Assembly (NCBI GenBank): GCA_900169235.1
Contig: FWCC01000193.1
Span: forward strand, 62,001 to 126,000
Source: Zarea fungicola
Lineage: Eukaryota > Ascomycota > Sordariomycetes > Hypocreales > Cordycipitaceae
Direction: 5' to 3'
DNA: 64,000 bases
Positions within the stretch are counted from its first letter, which is position 1. The number at the start of each line of letters is the position of its first letter. The position numbers and the translations under genes were made by a program. The notes under the pieces were generated by a model, which ran no database searches, was not told the DNA's origin, and worked only from the letters and a program-made list of their open reading frames with translations. Positions 24,017 to 35,739 of this stretch are shown here, piece by piece.

Positions 24017-25295
24017 GCTGTTTATACAGGGCAGTCTCTGATGATTTATGAAACGGTGCCAAAGAAAGAAGAAGAAAGAAATCGCAGAAATCTTTCCTGG
24101 ACTTTGACTGCATCTTAGAAAGGGGACTGGTGGCACATCGCGGCCTTTTAACAATCGAGTAAACGCCAACTATCCCGCACGCTAATCTAGGCCACAATTA
24201 CCAGGCTCAATTTGTAACCAGTTTGTAGCCCTGAATACGTCGTGTCCAACCAAAGTGATGGCAACTAGCTCCGCCCCTGCTCGCGCTCGCCAACGCAAAG
24301 TTGAGCTCCAGCAACTCGTGGTTCACATACCGCCGACGTCCGACAAGTGACAAGCATTTAGTCGATGCTACCTTGGCTGGCCAATCAATTACCCGTACAT
24401 GCACAGAGTCGTAGCCAGGTTATTAATCGGGCATTTATAGTGTGCCATATATACATACGTCGTCTCCGTATAGCTGCAGGCATCGGGTGGTGGCTTGTCC
24501 TTGTACTCCACTGCCGGTATAGCGAGGGTCCGACCTCCGATGTACCGATGGACCTCTTTGATCTCATTGCGAGGAGCTAGGCCATTGTTGCGGTCCAGAT
24601 CGGCGATTATACCGTTGTCCTCTTTGAGTTGCATTTGTAATACTTTGTAATACTTTGTAATAAGCGCTGCATGCAACAACCGACATTGGTCTCGTGGGAG
24701 GCACGTCAGAAATGCAGTCTTCTATTTACCACCTTCTTACCACCAATGAAAGTAAAAAGACAAAGAAAAAAGTGCGGGGAAAGTTGGGGGAAAAGGAGGA
24801 AAAGGAGAACAAGAGTGAGAAAAGAAGAAAAAGAAAAAAAAAAAAAAAAGTGAATAAAAAGGTGCCACGCTACATGGCAGATATCCCGCTTGATTCGTTC
24901 TTCTCCCACATGCCGCCCGTCGACGCCATGACTGACTAGACTCAAGCCTTCATCTCGGTAGAGCTCGGTGCATCGGTCATCTCGAGGTTTGTGGGGTAAA
25001 CTGACAAGGCTACATCACATTCGTGGACAATAAATTGATCAAACTTATTAGGTCTGTCTAGTATTATATACTCGTTTGTAAAAAAAAGTAAAGAGAAAAG
25101 TGTGCCTTTTGCAACGTAAAGAATGCCGTGAAAAAAATGAGAGATGAAAAAAAAAAAAAAAAGCGCGGAGCCATGAAATAAAAATATTAACATTACCATC
25201 CTCCAGAGACGTTCAAAGGACTTCCAAGGCAACGCCGGACCGAACAGGTACGTAAAACAGAAACAAGATTGAAATCCACAAAAACAAATGGTGGA
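24017..25295. other. intergenic between two minus-strand genes
   Basis: Contains poly-A and purine-rich runs (about 24.75-24.85 and 25.14-25.16 kb) but no supported gene. A 426-codon plus-strand frame from 25269 is the antisense of the GH16 gene. Confidence 0.5.
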
Positions 25296-26702
25296 TTACA
25301 TCCAGAAAAGTGCAGCGCCGGCAATCAAAATGGCGAGGATGCTAGCTTGCGTCTGAGAACCAGAATTCTTGCCTCCTCCCGTGTTCTTGGTGTTGGAGCT
25401 GGACCCCCCGTTGCAGTCCTGGCTAAAGACGGTAGGGTCGCACGTTCCCGGGTTGGCAGTGTTGGGCTGCCCGCTGCTGCCGCCCGAGCCGGAGCCAGAG
25501 CCGCCAGACGATCCCGAGTCGCCGGAGTGGTCGTTGTTGCCCGGGCTGCCGCCACCGGGGATGGAGGCCTCGGTGTTCTTGGGGTTGGATGCGCTGGCGC
25601 TGGAGCTGGACGACGACGAGTCGGACTTGCCCTCGTCCATGTTCAGGCCAGTGGCACTAAACGAGCCCAGAATGGTGGGCTGGTTCGTGTCCGAGACGGT
25701 GTCGTTGGTGCCGCGGGCGCTGGTGTAAATGTAGCTCTTTCCCTTGTTGGTGCCGGGCGGGCTCTTGGCGCCGTAGCACTCGACGGTGACGCTCTTGACG
25801 GCGGCATAGTAGTATCCGTTGTTCTTGACGTCGGGCGTGTCCCAGCCAATGACACCGCCGGCCCAGTCAATGGTGCCCTGGGGGTTGCTAGCCTTGCCGC
25901 CGGGCCAGATGGAGAGCTGGACGCGGGCCGGGGTCTGGGGGAACTGCCAGTTCTGGGAGGTGGCGTTCCAGGTGTCGGAGCGCTTCTTGGTGCGGTGGGA
26001 GACGCCGTCGACCAGCCACTCAATGTCGTCGGGGGTCCAGCGGATTTCGTACTCGTGCCAGGTGCCAAAGGTGTCGTCGGTGGAAATGTTGCCCGAGTTG
26101 TGGTAGTCGGTGATGCCTTGGAAGTAGTAGTTTGTCTGCGAGGTGCCGAGGTCGACGCCGACCCATTCGTAGTCAATTTCGTCCTTGACGTCCGAGAGGA
26201 GAATAAAGGCGGTGACGACACCCTGGCCGCGGCTGGTCTTCATGGTGGCCTTGATGTTGCCGTACCAGACGTACTCTGTGGAGGCGAGGACGGTGCCGGG
26301 GGTGTCCTTGGCCATGGTCATGAGGGTGTAGTCCTGGTACTGGACAACCTCGCCCTGGACCATCCAGTCGTACTTGGAGGCGTCGCCGAGGTACTTGTTG
26401 ATGTTGACGCTGGTCTGGTTGATCTTGTCAAAGGACATGGTCTTGTCGGCGCAGACGGGGGCAGGGGCGCAGGCGTTGAGCTTGAAGGAGCTGCGGGGGT
26501 CGCAGCCACCGAGACAAAAGGCGCCGACGCCGCATTCGCCGTATTCTAGTCAGGTTAGAATGATGATTTGGTGTTGCGGTCTCTATTTTCGTGACTCACG
26601 TGAGCAGCAAGGTGCGCTCTCAGGGCATGGGCTGTCGAGCGAGCAGGTAACGGCCAGGGCCGTGGTGGCGCCCAGCAGGGCGAGAGCGAGAGATGGCAGC
26701 AT
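25296..26702 (-). CDS. GPI-anchored GH16 chitin-glucan transglycosylase (Utr2/Crf2-like)
   Basis: Exons 26600-26702 and 25296-26545 encode 450 residues. A signal peptide (about 1-17) leads into a cysteine-rich CBM18-like module (residues about 18-55, with CCSQYGECG spanning the intron). The GH16 domain follows, with active-site segment DEIDYEW near residue 157 giving nucleophile and acid/base glutamates, and the WPGG segment later. The tail is Ser/Gly/Asn-rich and ends in a hydrophobic GPI-attachment signal (ASILAILIAGAALFWM). Family members link chitin to beta-1,6/1,3-glucan in the cell wall. All key residues are present, so I expect an active enzyme. The neighbouring genes suggest no operon-like partner. 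Confidence 0.92.
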
Positions 26703-29234
26703 GGTAGGTCGCTGCAGGAGTAAAAACGAGTGTATGATGTGTAAAAATGACGCGAGAAACCTCCTGGGGTGTTGTTTATTTTATTTTCGGTGGTAAAGTT
26801 GCAGTCGTTCAACCGTCGCTGTGTTTATGTACCGTTAGTAAGCCTTTCACCAAAGCAATCATCAGCGCCAACACCAGACTGTGTCCTGGGCGCTTGCAAA
26901 ATCCAACGGCCTGTTTCCTCTTGCATGCATTGTTTGTTGTAGATGACAAGGACACAGAGCGACCACAAAGGGACACAAAGTGACAAAAGCGACACAGACA
27001 CGACAATGGCCTAATTTCCCTTTGGACAAACAAACAGAGCGCGTTCCTGCAGGGAGCGAGACATTTGCAGCGACCCCTGCAAGCCGATTCGTGGGGATAA
27101 CCAATAGCGTCATGGCGTGCCTTGTGCGAAGAAGCAAATAAAAACGACGAGAAAATCGACAAGTCAATCGTGTAGCCGTTTGTCATCCCAACCAATGCAT
27201 GCAAGGGGGCGAACCCGTTCAAGACGAGTCAATTTTGCGCAAACGCCCAGGCCGGCAAGACAGCAGACTCTGAGGAGGCGAGAAACTGGTCGACCCACCT
27301 GTCAAAACCGTCAAGAAGGAAAATAAAAATGCAGGATTTGTCGTCGAGTCGCACGGCGGGTGGGAGGAGGAATCGGGTATTGTATCGCAATGACAGTCGG
27401 GTTGTCGGCGATTTGGGAAAAAACGAATGAGGTGCTCAAAAGGAGCAAGCGATGGGATGAAACGAAAGAAGAAGAAGAATGAAAAGCGACTGTTTTGGAT
27501 GAGGGTAAAAACTGGAATGCTGGGAGTCGAGGCAATACGGGGGGGTAATCTAATAATACCAGGACCACCAGTCCCCGTTTGGCAGCGGCGGAGGCGAACG
27601 GATTTTTGACTAGCGAATCCTAGTGCGCCTCTGCCAAGCTGGGCGAACAGGACTGGCTGGACGCCCAGGTCCACAGGCAATACGAACTGGGAACTGTCGA
27701 GGCACGGACTGCAGCTACAGTTCTCCAGCTTCCGTTTCAGCGTGCCCGATAATCTGAGTCACTAAATGCGCTGTATTTTCAATCCTTATTTTTACAGCTC
27801 AAGTGAGGCTGAGATGGGGCCCATCCCGCATGAACTCTCGGGTCAACCAGGATCCGACCAGGCAGAAACGAAACACCTCGAAACACCTCATCTATTTTTA
27901 TTTGTTTTACTTATTTATTTACTTTATTTACTTACTCACTGCCCATGGCTCATTGTTAAACTTTCGGGCTCGCCATCGTGTGCTGAATAAACTTTCAACG
28001 GGCACGCCATCTGTCGGCGGATCCCGTACCTGAGTACTCGAGTACCTGGCTTGCCCGAGTACTTTTCTCTCCGCTAACCCACTTTGGCGAAACAATCCCC
28101 AGCATGTACCTCGCCCAAAAATGTACCTGCAGCCCAAATGTGGTTAGCGCCAACAATCACTAACTGGGTTATGGCCGTGCAACTCCTTATTTCCACTCCA
28201 TCGCCTTGCTATATCATTCAATGAATTAATCAATCAGTAAACTATTTACTCAATCATCCAGTCAATCATTCATTGAAATCAAATTTCCAATCTGGCAAGC
28301 CGGATCGCTACCGTGGAGGAGGCAATCAGGTCTCACAGTTCACTTGTCAAGTACGCATCAAGTACAAGAGATTGGGTGTGCAAACAAGCACGAGGACAAG
28401 TACTTTTTAGTATTTATTTCAGCCACCTACTATTACGCCACAGTACCTAACCCACACCAGCGTTTTGACTACAAAGTCAAGTACCAGAAGCTCCAACATG
28501 GGAACTGGCGATATTAGTTGATAGATGCTCGTACGGAAACAATATCAAGTATACATGTACGAAAAATTGAATTTCTCTACATCCCTTGGGTACAGGCCCA
28601 GCGCGATTGGTTGTTGCGAATTGAGTTGGTGAGAGCACAACACGACTACATTGCAGTCACATCTTTGTGCTGCACATGGCGAGCGGCCCAAATACTTGAA
28701 TTTCCCTGCAAAATTCATTAGTAAATCAGCGCTCCTAATAGTCTAGACCATTTAGAGCACTATTAGGAGCGCTGTGTAAGAAAAAGGTGGTTGGGTACAA
28801 CACAGCAAGTTTGCCAGCTCAAGCATAGGGTAGGTAGGACTGGGTACAGCCTTGACCAGTCAACTCACTTGACAACCCTAGGCCATCTCTTTGGCGGTGT
28901 TATAGAGCGGGGAGCGGCCTCTACTATTACAGGTAAAGAGCGTTGTTGGTAATAGTTACGGTTGGACAGGCGAAGAGTTGGTGCCTCTCAAGAGGCATGC
29001 AAAGTAGGAACCTAATTTCACTGACGAGTCTAGCGACTAACAGGGAATGGCCTTCCTCCCAACAGAAACAAATGATATACAATAACCATCATAATCCTAA
29101 CCCCCCTACATATGCGGTCGGCTGCTGGCAGTCAATGTGTTTTACGCACAACATATTCCTTCCATAGGTCTTCACATTAATCAAGTCCCCAAGCAGCTGA
29201 TCCCGTCTTCCATTTTGCCAAGTCATGAACGCGC
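26703..29234. other. 2.5-kb intergenic with GTAC-rich motif clusters
   Basis: No gene supported. About 28.02-28.07 kb has GAGTACT/CGAGTAC palindromic units. From 28.34 to 28.56 kb CAAGTAC occurs at least four times. A 16-base inverted repeat lies at 28727-28774 and is listed separately. Confidence 0.45.
28727..28774. repeat. perfect 16-bp inverted repeat with 16-base loop
   Basis: CAGCGCTCCTAATAGT at 28727-28742 is repeated exactly in inverse at 28759-28774. A related sequence, AGCGCTCCCAATACT, lies inside the MITE at 34.37-34.39 kb, pointing to a shared transposon-end sequence. It could equally form a hairpin in RNA or single-stranded DNA. Confidence 0.7.
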
Positions 29235-29841
29235 TCAAGAACAGCCGTCGGGTCGGTTTGACAAGCATTGGGTGAGGCAAGTGCTTCCGAGCTGGGTTTT
29301 GCGCGTCAGGCCAGAAACCGACTGGTCAGCCCTGGTGCACTGCCTCGCCACCCTGTCCGCCGCGTTCTTCAGGTAGGCCTCAATGGCGCCGCCGGCCCTC
29401 TTGGACCAGGACACGCAGCATTGGCTGCCAGAGACGGAGAGGCATATGGAGCGCGGCGAGGGAGGTATGAAGATTCCGGTGCCGAGGTTACGGATCAGGG
29501 CTGTACATGCCGTGTTTGACGCGAAGTAGCTTGCCTTGCACTCGACGGTCTCGGTGCCGCACCCAGCACTTGCGGCCAAGGGGCGTGCTTCGTCGGGCGC
29601 TTCGACAGACGTAGCGTTGTCCCAACCGTAGCTGAGTTTTCATGTCAGAATTGATACTTTTTCGGACAACCGCTGTAGATGATTGAATGTAGACTTACAT
29701 GGTGACGGCGTATGTACTACCGTTTGATTCCGTGATATCATACTGCTGCAGGATGGAATCATCCGGTGTTTAGGGAATAATACCACCGAGTACATGGCCA
29801 AGGCTAGGTAGGGTGAGTATTATGCTGGCAGGAGAAAACAT
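29235..29841 (-). pseudogene. small secreted cysteine-rich protein, interrupted by a stop
   Basis: The gene model is exons 29699-29841 and 29235-29631. The intron sits at exactly the same codon position as in the divergent paralogue at 30525. The 179-codon frame starts with a signal-like MFSPASIILTLPSLG, but codon 24 is TAA (29772-29770) within a segment aligning to PDTPDG of the paralogue. Everything after it is intact: an SPRSIC segment, CCVSW, SGLTR, and the end QCLSNRPDGCS. The pattern resembles the fungal 'WD-like' cysteine-rich secreted family as I remember it; an HMM check is needed. An alternative is a 48-base intron (GTACTC...CTGCAG) that would remove the stop in frame. A TATA-like CTATATAG lies about 95 bases upstream of the ATG. 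Confidence 0.6.
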
Positions 29842-30524
29842 AATGGATAAAAAGACTAAAGCGTTGCTGAATAGTTGTGTAGAATGCGGGATGGTGGCAT
29901 CCGACTTTCAAGCTCGACAGGAGAGCTCCCTGTTCTATATAGCTGTCCTTAGGCGGAGTCTGCACTTTTAAAGGTAAACTAGCTAATCAACCATCAAATA
30001 CCTATGCCTAATTCCTGCTCTGCGTGACAATAGCTGATAGTAGGTCGGTGTATAAGAAGGGCGTGCGCAACTGATGAATCGGTGAATGGAGAAGAAAGCT
30101 GGCACTGTGAAAATGCTCACAATTTAAGCAACATAAGCACTAAATAGTCAAAAAAAGCCTCAAGAACCATGGTAATTTATTCAATACCATATCAAGAGTC
30201 TGGCTATTTGTAAGCCGCAACGGTGAGTTTGCCGAGCGTCCGCTTTGAACTTGGTTGATATGGGCAACAATGTAGCCAATTTGTCACATCACCAAAGCCA
30301 CTATTAGCCGAAATTGGAATGATGAGTAGAGACGGGCCTCCTCATTTGTCGGGTGGAAGTGGGAGTTGGCGTACCGAATCGGACTTTGGACGCTGGAAAG
30401 ATAAGGAATAGATACCAAAATGACAATGGTATAACAAGGTGCCTGCTCCTCCAAGTTTCCAGAGTTTTCCCATCATCTTACAACTGCTGACAGTTCCTAG
30501 AAACATCATCTCATCACTCTAATC
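29842..30524. promoter_or_regulatory. divergent promoter region of the secreted paralogue pair
   Basis: The two related genes are read away from each other across 683 bases. TATA-like CTATATAG lies near 29936 on the minus-gene side. Nothing else is recognisable, but shared control of the pair is plausible. Confidence 0.45.
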
Positions 30525-31168
30525 ATGCTGTCTCTGACGCTCTTCATGACATGCCTGTTCGGCACTGTCTTGGCTGCCTGCCGGGCAAGCACGAACGACA
30601 TTGCTCTCTATTCCCTGCCAGACACTCCTGACGGACTTGTCATTCTTCATGAGCAAGTCATCGCCGAAACACAGAAAAATACTGTTACCATTATCATGTA
30701 GGTAGTTAGTTGGAAGAACAGCCATGTAGGGAGAGGGCTGGCTAACCCCAAGATAGATACGGTGATGATAATTCGACCTCTACATCGAATGGTGCACAGA
30801 CAGGGGGGAATCAGATGACAAAGCGTGTGTGTGGCACAAACGACGTCGAGTGTGGCCGCTCATATTTCGCTCCCGAGGATCACTGCAATCTCCTCATCGG
30901 CGACATTTACGACTCTGGTGCCATCGCTATACCAAGCTCGCCCCGGTCCATTTGCCGAGCGGACTGTACTGGAGTCTGTTGTATTTGCTGGGCCGATCCG
31001 GTCCGCAATGCGGTCAGGGGGGAGTTGATTGAAGCGGCCGAAAAGGTCTTTGATCACTGCGTATCAAGACGTTATAATCACTACGTCTCTGGGCTTACGA
31101 GAAACATCCTAATCGGATCGACCTGTACAACGCAGTGCTTCTCGAACCGCCCTGGTGGGTGCAGTTAG
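30525..31168 (+). CDS. small secreted cysteine-rich protein, paralogue of the 29.2-kb gene
   Basis: Exons 30525-30697 and 30757-31168 give 194 residues. A signal peptide (MLSLTLFMTCLFGTVLA) is followed by a pro-like region of about 65 residues containing a possible Kex2 site (MTKR), then a cysteine-rich core. Core landmarks are CGTNDVEC, SPRSIC, CCICWAD, VSGLTR and the end QCFSNRPGGCS. Both members share the intron position and these landmarks, so they arose by inverted duplication. The family is probably the fungal 'WD-like' secreted family (from memory, not searched). Role unknown; an effector or antimicrobial role is only a guess. Confidence 0.75.
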
Positions 31169-31369
31169 ACGTGGCAGGCCAAGTCAATCAATGGCCAATG
31201 TTGGTGGTGCTGCCTACTGCCAGCAGCGCTTTGTTGTTACACACGCTACTAGTGCAGGACGAGGTCTACACACCACAGGAAAAGGGGAACGCATTCATCA
31301 ATCACCCTGAGCGCGAGCCTGATCAAAGGATAGATGAATGCTCAAGATGATTCAAGGTAATATAATGGA

Positions 31370-32050
31370 GAGAAACTAGTATACAAGTAAGGACAAGGAC
31401 CATCGCTAGCCTAGATAATTTAGATCTCTATTAATCGATTTAAGTAATAGTTCTACTATTGAGAGCATAGTCTCTCAACGATACCTACCTGTGTACTGTT
31501 CAAATAACCCAACTTGTTTCAGAGTATACCCCGACTGTGACTTGTGTCGATCAGCCATCGTTACATTTCGATCAACCCTGTTCAGTAAGTTGCCTTATCA
31601 CGAACAGTACTAACAACCGACATGTCCACTGCAAGCGCAACTACGAGCATCGCTGAGCGTATCAGGCAACTTGTGGCTTGGGTCAGCCAGCTGACCGAGC
31701 AGAACAAAGAGCTCCATCGAGCCCAGCAGGAGCTCTAGAACAAAACCAGCCCTCTTTAGGATCAAGTTGACGAAATTGATTACGACACTCCTGTCTCGAT
31801 GCCAAAGTTGCCTAAACCCGAATCATACGATGGAGTGAGAGGCGACGTGGGGAACTTGCTCACTCAAGCCAAAGGCTACCTCGGAGAGAACGGAAGGACC
31901 ATCAAGGGATCCAAGGCGCGACACATTGATCCCCTTGATGTACGTATACTGGTTTGCTGCTCTGTCGGTTTCCATAAGGATTTGCTTGTAAGCGTCTTGC
32001 GCGTTCTGGAATGCCGTTCCTTGATACAAGCGTTCGTCTGTTGATGGTTG
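31370..32050 (+). mobile_element. LTR-retrotransposon fragment with degenerate gag
   Basis: A reading frame from the ATG at 31622 gives a coiled-coil-like Gag start (ERIRQLVAWVSQLTEQNKE), stopped by TAG at 31737 and again a few codons later. It continues in the same frame with PKLPKPESYDG at 31800, the phrase that typically opens the Ty3/gypsy-type fungal Gag core. After about 31940 the match is lost. The 250 bases before the ATG (31370-31620) look like LTR/leader sequence, but no second LTR, primer-binding site or pol is visible. It is a dead 5' fragment. Confidence 0.6.
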
Positions 32051-32692
32051 GCTCGATAAGGGAACGGCTGCGAATTCACTACTGTGCTGCTGCTAGTGGG
32101 GGATAAAACCACGGGTGGTTTTTTTGCTGAGTCCTATTTGTGTGGTTTGCATGTCTGCGTAAGTGCATTACGGTTGACTGGATATGGCGAAAAAAAAAGA
32201 AAAACAATGACATGGCGCAGAAGCTCAGTGGGTAATCTGGTTACATGTTGTTCATCATGGGTCGCCGCGTTTCTTGTCAGCCGCGGTATGTGTGAGCGAT
32301 GGCACGTGGCAGTAGTGCAATGTGCTGTTGCCTCGTTGGGAGGGCTACAATTCAGAAAGACCAGTGAGGGCTTGCTTACCACTAAAATCTCACACGACAC
32401 CTGCTCTACGCAGTCCGATAGTTTGGGGAGCGGGGGGAAGCTACAAGACTCAAGTGCGATACATCCAGTATGTCCTTCAAATTACTAGTCAGAAGGTCAA
32501 GGTCGGAGCAGGGTTTCGTGGCGACAATATTATCATTACACAGGGTTCAGGTAGTCTAGCCTCGGGCAAACTTGTCAACAAGCAGTTGAATACTGTATCA
32601 AGCAATATTGCTGCATGATTGATACTGGTGCCTTTCAGCGTCAAGAAGCCTCTTATCGATCAATTAATAACCAGGTACACAGTTGACTCTAA

Positions 32693-32757
32693 CGCCCATC
32701 TCCAGGAAAATAAATAGGCCATCGCCCGGCGGTTGCTGTCGGGCGGGAGATGGGCGT
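32693..32757. repeat. nested inverted repeat / potential stem-loop
   Basis: CGCCCATCTCC near 32692-32702 pairs with GGAGATGGGCG near 32746-32756. Between them CGCCCG pairs with CGGGCG around a GCGGTTGCTGT loop. I see no gene it could regulate directly. Confidence 0.5.
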
Positions 32758-34313
32758 GATGAAGGAAATCAGTAGAGTATATGTTGGCGTCAAGTTGGAA
32801 ATCTCTATTTGCCCAAGTCAAACAATATGTGCACAAAACAAAACAAGTAGAGTCACGCAGCTACGGATATTAAAATTGTTTGACAGTAGGTCCCGACAAC
32901 CGAGCGAGCCCTTTGTAAATTGTGGAGTTGTTCCCGGCCTGCGGCGAGAGTGTAGTTACTCGGTATTTCGATCCGCTTTCCTAATTTAGGCCGCCGCTAG
33001 TCATTGATTGGGCCTGCGAGCTGACCAAGGTTGTCCTTGACAAGGCTCGGTGGCCCTCACCGATATGCTGATAGGTCTATTGACTGTTGTGGATAATATC
33101 GTGATTACCACAAGCAAGTACTGGTAGGATTGAGGAATGGCAAAAGAGTTTGGTACATGGTAATATGCTGAGACGCTTGCCTGATTCAAATTCCAAACTC
33201 TCCAACACATATACTAATATGTATTGATCTGCTTATCCATTAATTGTCACTTTCCCATGTAGACACTCCTTACTGCGTGACAAGTACGCCATGTGACCTA
33301 GTGTAGGCTATTGCGAGGAGTATAGCCTGTGCTACTTGAATAATTTGCCAGAGCTAGCCGCTAAATTCAGTGGTAACTTATCCAAGAACAGGTCACGCTC
33401 TCTAAAAACATAAATTCTAAAGGCACATGTTACTAAACTGCTAGCTCTACTAGGATTGCCGCTTTAATTTATGAGAGGCCCATAGTATGGCTTCCTCGTA
33501 TATACTTTCAAGTTGTTCATACTATCCTAATCAAATAGCTAGTATTATAGCACTAATAAGCGTTAATAGTAATACCATAAAGCAAACACTAATAGGTATC
33601 ACCTCTTCTCATCTTAATTTATAAAACAACTTACAACTTTCAATTACAGCTAAATCATAGCCAGTCTCGAGCTATGGGTCGCCCAGCTCAATGACGAACC
33701 CAGCAGATTTCAAAGCTACATTTGACTGAACTGCTAGACTGTCAACACCCTTTTAAATCCTCGGAGCCTGCCATTGGGTAAAATGTTGCCGCTCACCAGG
33801 CTCACCATCGGGCAAGCGCCTTGATGCGCCATCAAGTCTCGTGTAAGCAAAGCGCATGTTCTCTTTAGTGGACGCAAATGGCATGCTTTTATTTAGATGA
33901 GCACCTGAAACTGCTTTCATATTATGTACTGACATGCCTCACTCCGAAAGGCTGACGATTGGTTCACAGCTGTAAAGGAAGTGGTCATGGAGGTACTAGT
34001 ATAATTGTGAGTAACTGCGGTTGTGTGCTAGGGGACAACTTGATGTACTTGTGGAATCTTGCAATTAAGAAGTAACACTCTAAACAAGGCACAAGTCGGT
34101 TTGATTCTAACTGCAGCGGGGTGCGTTTTCTATTGAGCGCATTGCTCCGGCGGCCTGTCGTACTCGGCCATCCGTATGCGATTTGTCAGTTGTCTCACTA
34201 TAGTCAAACACGACAAAAAGACGACGTAAGAATGAGACCATCCCAAGAGAGTACCCAGTACTTCGGAACTTGCGGTAATGTGTGGAGACACGCGGCTAGT
34301 TGGCTTTTCACAT

Positions 34314-34793
34314 GAGCCCCGGGTTTTGCAGTCCGCGTTTTAGGGAATGTAGTGCTAAAATTACTATATTAGGATTAGCGCTCCCAATACTCCATAATGA
34401 CATTTTTAGACCAATTAGAAGCCAGTATTTTAAGTGCCCACGCTAAGGTCAGGCTCTATTTACAAGACGTAGCTCGAAGAGCTACAATCGGAAGCTAGCA
34501 AGCTTCCAACTAAATACACGGTTTCAGCGCGTGCGCACGTGATAGCAGCTACAGGGTAGGCCTTGACTGGGCCAGCTGTGACAAGCAGCCTCTCTCACAG
34601 CCTCAGTCAGGCGGCAGGATTCTTTAATTTAGGCCGTGGCAGCCACCTACATAGTTCAAAATAGGTAATACAGGATTGATTCTTATTAGGTAAGAATTCA
34701 CTGTAGATGTGGTGGGGAAAGTGCTCGCACTTAGCCTGATACGGTAATTTTAGGACTGTATCCCTAAAACGCGGACTGCAAAACCCGGCCCTC
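34314..34793. mobile_element. 480-bp MITE with long terminal inverted repeats and 9-bp target duplication
   Basis: A 28-base stretch (34319-34346, CCGGGTTTTGCAGTCCGCGT onward) is repeated exactly in inverse at 34761-34788. The inverted ends extend imperfectly on both sides, starting GAG... and ending ...CTC. TTTTCACAT flanks the element on both sides (34305-34313 and 34794-34802). A 9-base duplication with long inverted ends is typical of Mutator-like (MULE) elements. There is no transposase frame inside, so it is non-autonomous. The perfect ends and duplication suggest a fairly recent insertion. Confidence 0.85.
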
Positions 34794-35550
34794 TTTTCAC
34801 ATTGCTATTAATACCCATTGGGTTACTTGAAGAAGATTAGTAATTACAAGTCGGAGTCAAATCCATCACCAGTTATGGTTATCCCTATTAATCCCTACAG
34901 CGCTATATTAATAGTATAACCCGCTTTGAACGTCTGATAACCCGTGGACATGGAGCTCTAGTTTGCTTACTCGGTACAACATTATGATAAAGCAATTCTA
35001 ACCAGGTTCAGCCCTACAGTCACAGGGGGTACTGAGCACTTGACAAGGATAAGCAACTACTAGTCGGAATCAATCTCCACCAATAGTAGTTATTCATACC
35101 TGCCATACTACTACGTCCATTGAGTGCTTAAAATCATATCCGGCTTACTGTGAGTGGACCTGCGCACACTTCGGCTCGGCGGAGCTTTGTGGGACTGCGT
35201 CTGTTGCCGCCAGGCGTTTTAATTGACACCACATGGAGCATGGTCTGGATTGTATCGACGGTTCCATACATTAGCATGGGAAACTAAAGACGGGCTTCAC
35301 TAAACATACCAATAGTAAATCCACATAGGCCTTGTACGCCGAGCTCACAGCCAGTTCTGGCACCATACTTGAAAACATTTGCAGAGTGGACCCGGCGGGG
35401 GGCTGCCGTGACTCGTCAACCTTGACAAGTAATTGCTCTGCCTAATAGTATAGTAGTGCGCGTTTCCTCGTTCGGAAATCCCGTCTGTTGGCTTATTCAT
35501 CCCTGCGTGCGGCTCTAGATAAGCCGGAAGCTGGCGTTGTGCCACCAACC

Positions 35551-35715
35551 GAATCCACTCTTTTACGCCAATCCTTTAGTCTAATAGTCTTTAACCTTAT
35601 AAATAGTGCTCTCTAAAGTGTATTATAGGTATCCGGAGCCGGTTGGTTTGGCGAGTTCTGTTAACTGAACCCACTCTTCTACGCCACTCTTCTAGTCCAA
35701 TAGTCTTTCACCTTA
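35551..35715 (+). repeat. two diverged 49-base direct repeats
   Basis: 35551-35599 and 35667-35715 match at about 42 of 49 positions, beginning GAAYCCACTCTTYTACGCCA. Four of the seven differences are T in the first copy where the second has C, the direction expected if the first copy had suffered C-to-T mutation. Confidence 0.7.
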
Positions 35716-35739
35716 TGGTACAAGGGATAGAAAAAAATA

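Larger units (their letters stand above)
31169..34313. other. gene-free, relic-rich stretch
   Basis: Apart from the gag fragment and stem-loop listed separately, I see no supported gene. The minus frame 33753-33935 is uninterrupted but has no motif. Local composition is AT-rich and shows several short frames broken by stops. Confidence 0.4.

Noticed and set aside
25269..26549. 426-codon plus-strand open frame
   Set aside because: It is exactly antisense to the GH16 Utr2-like gene, is very rich in Gly/Val/Ala/Arg, and has no motif; GC bias of the real gene keeps it open.
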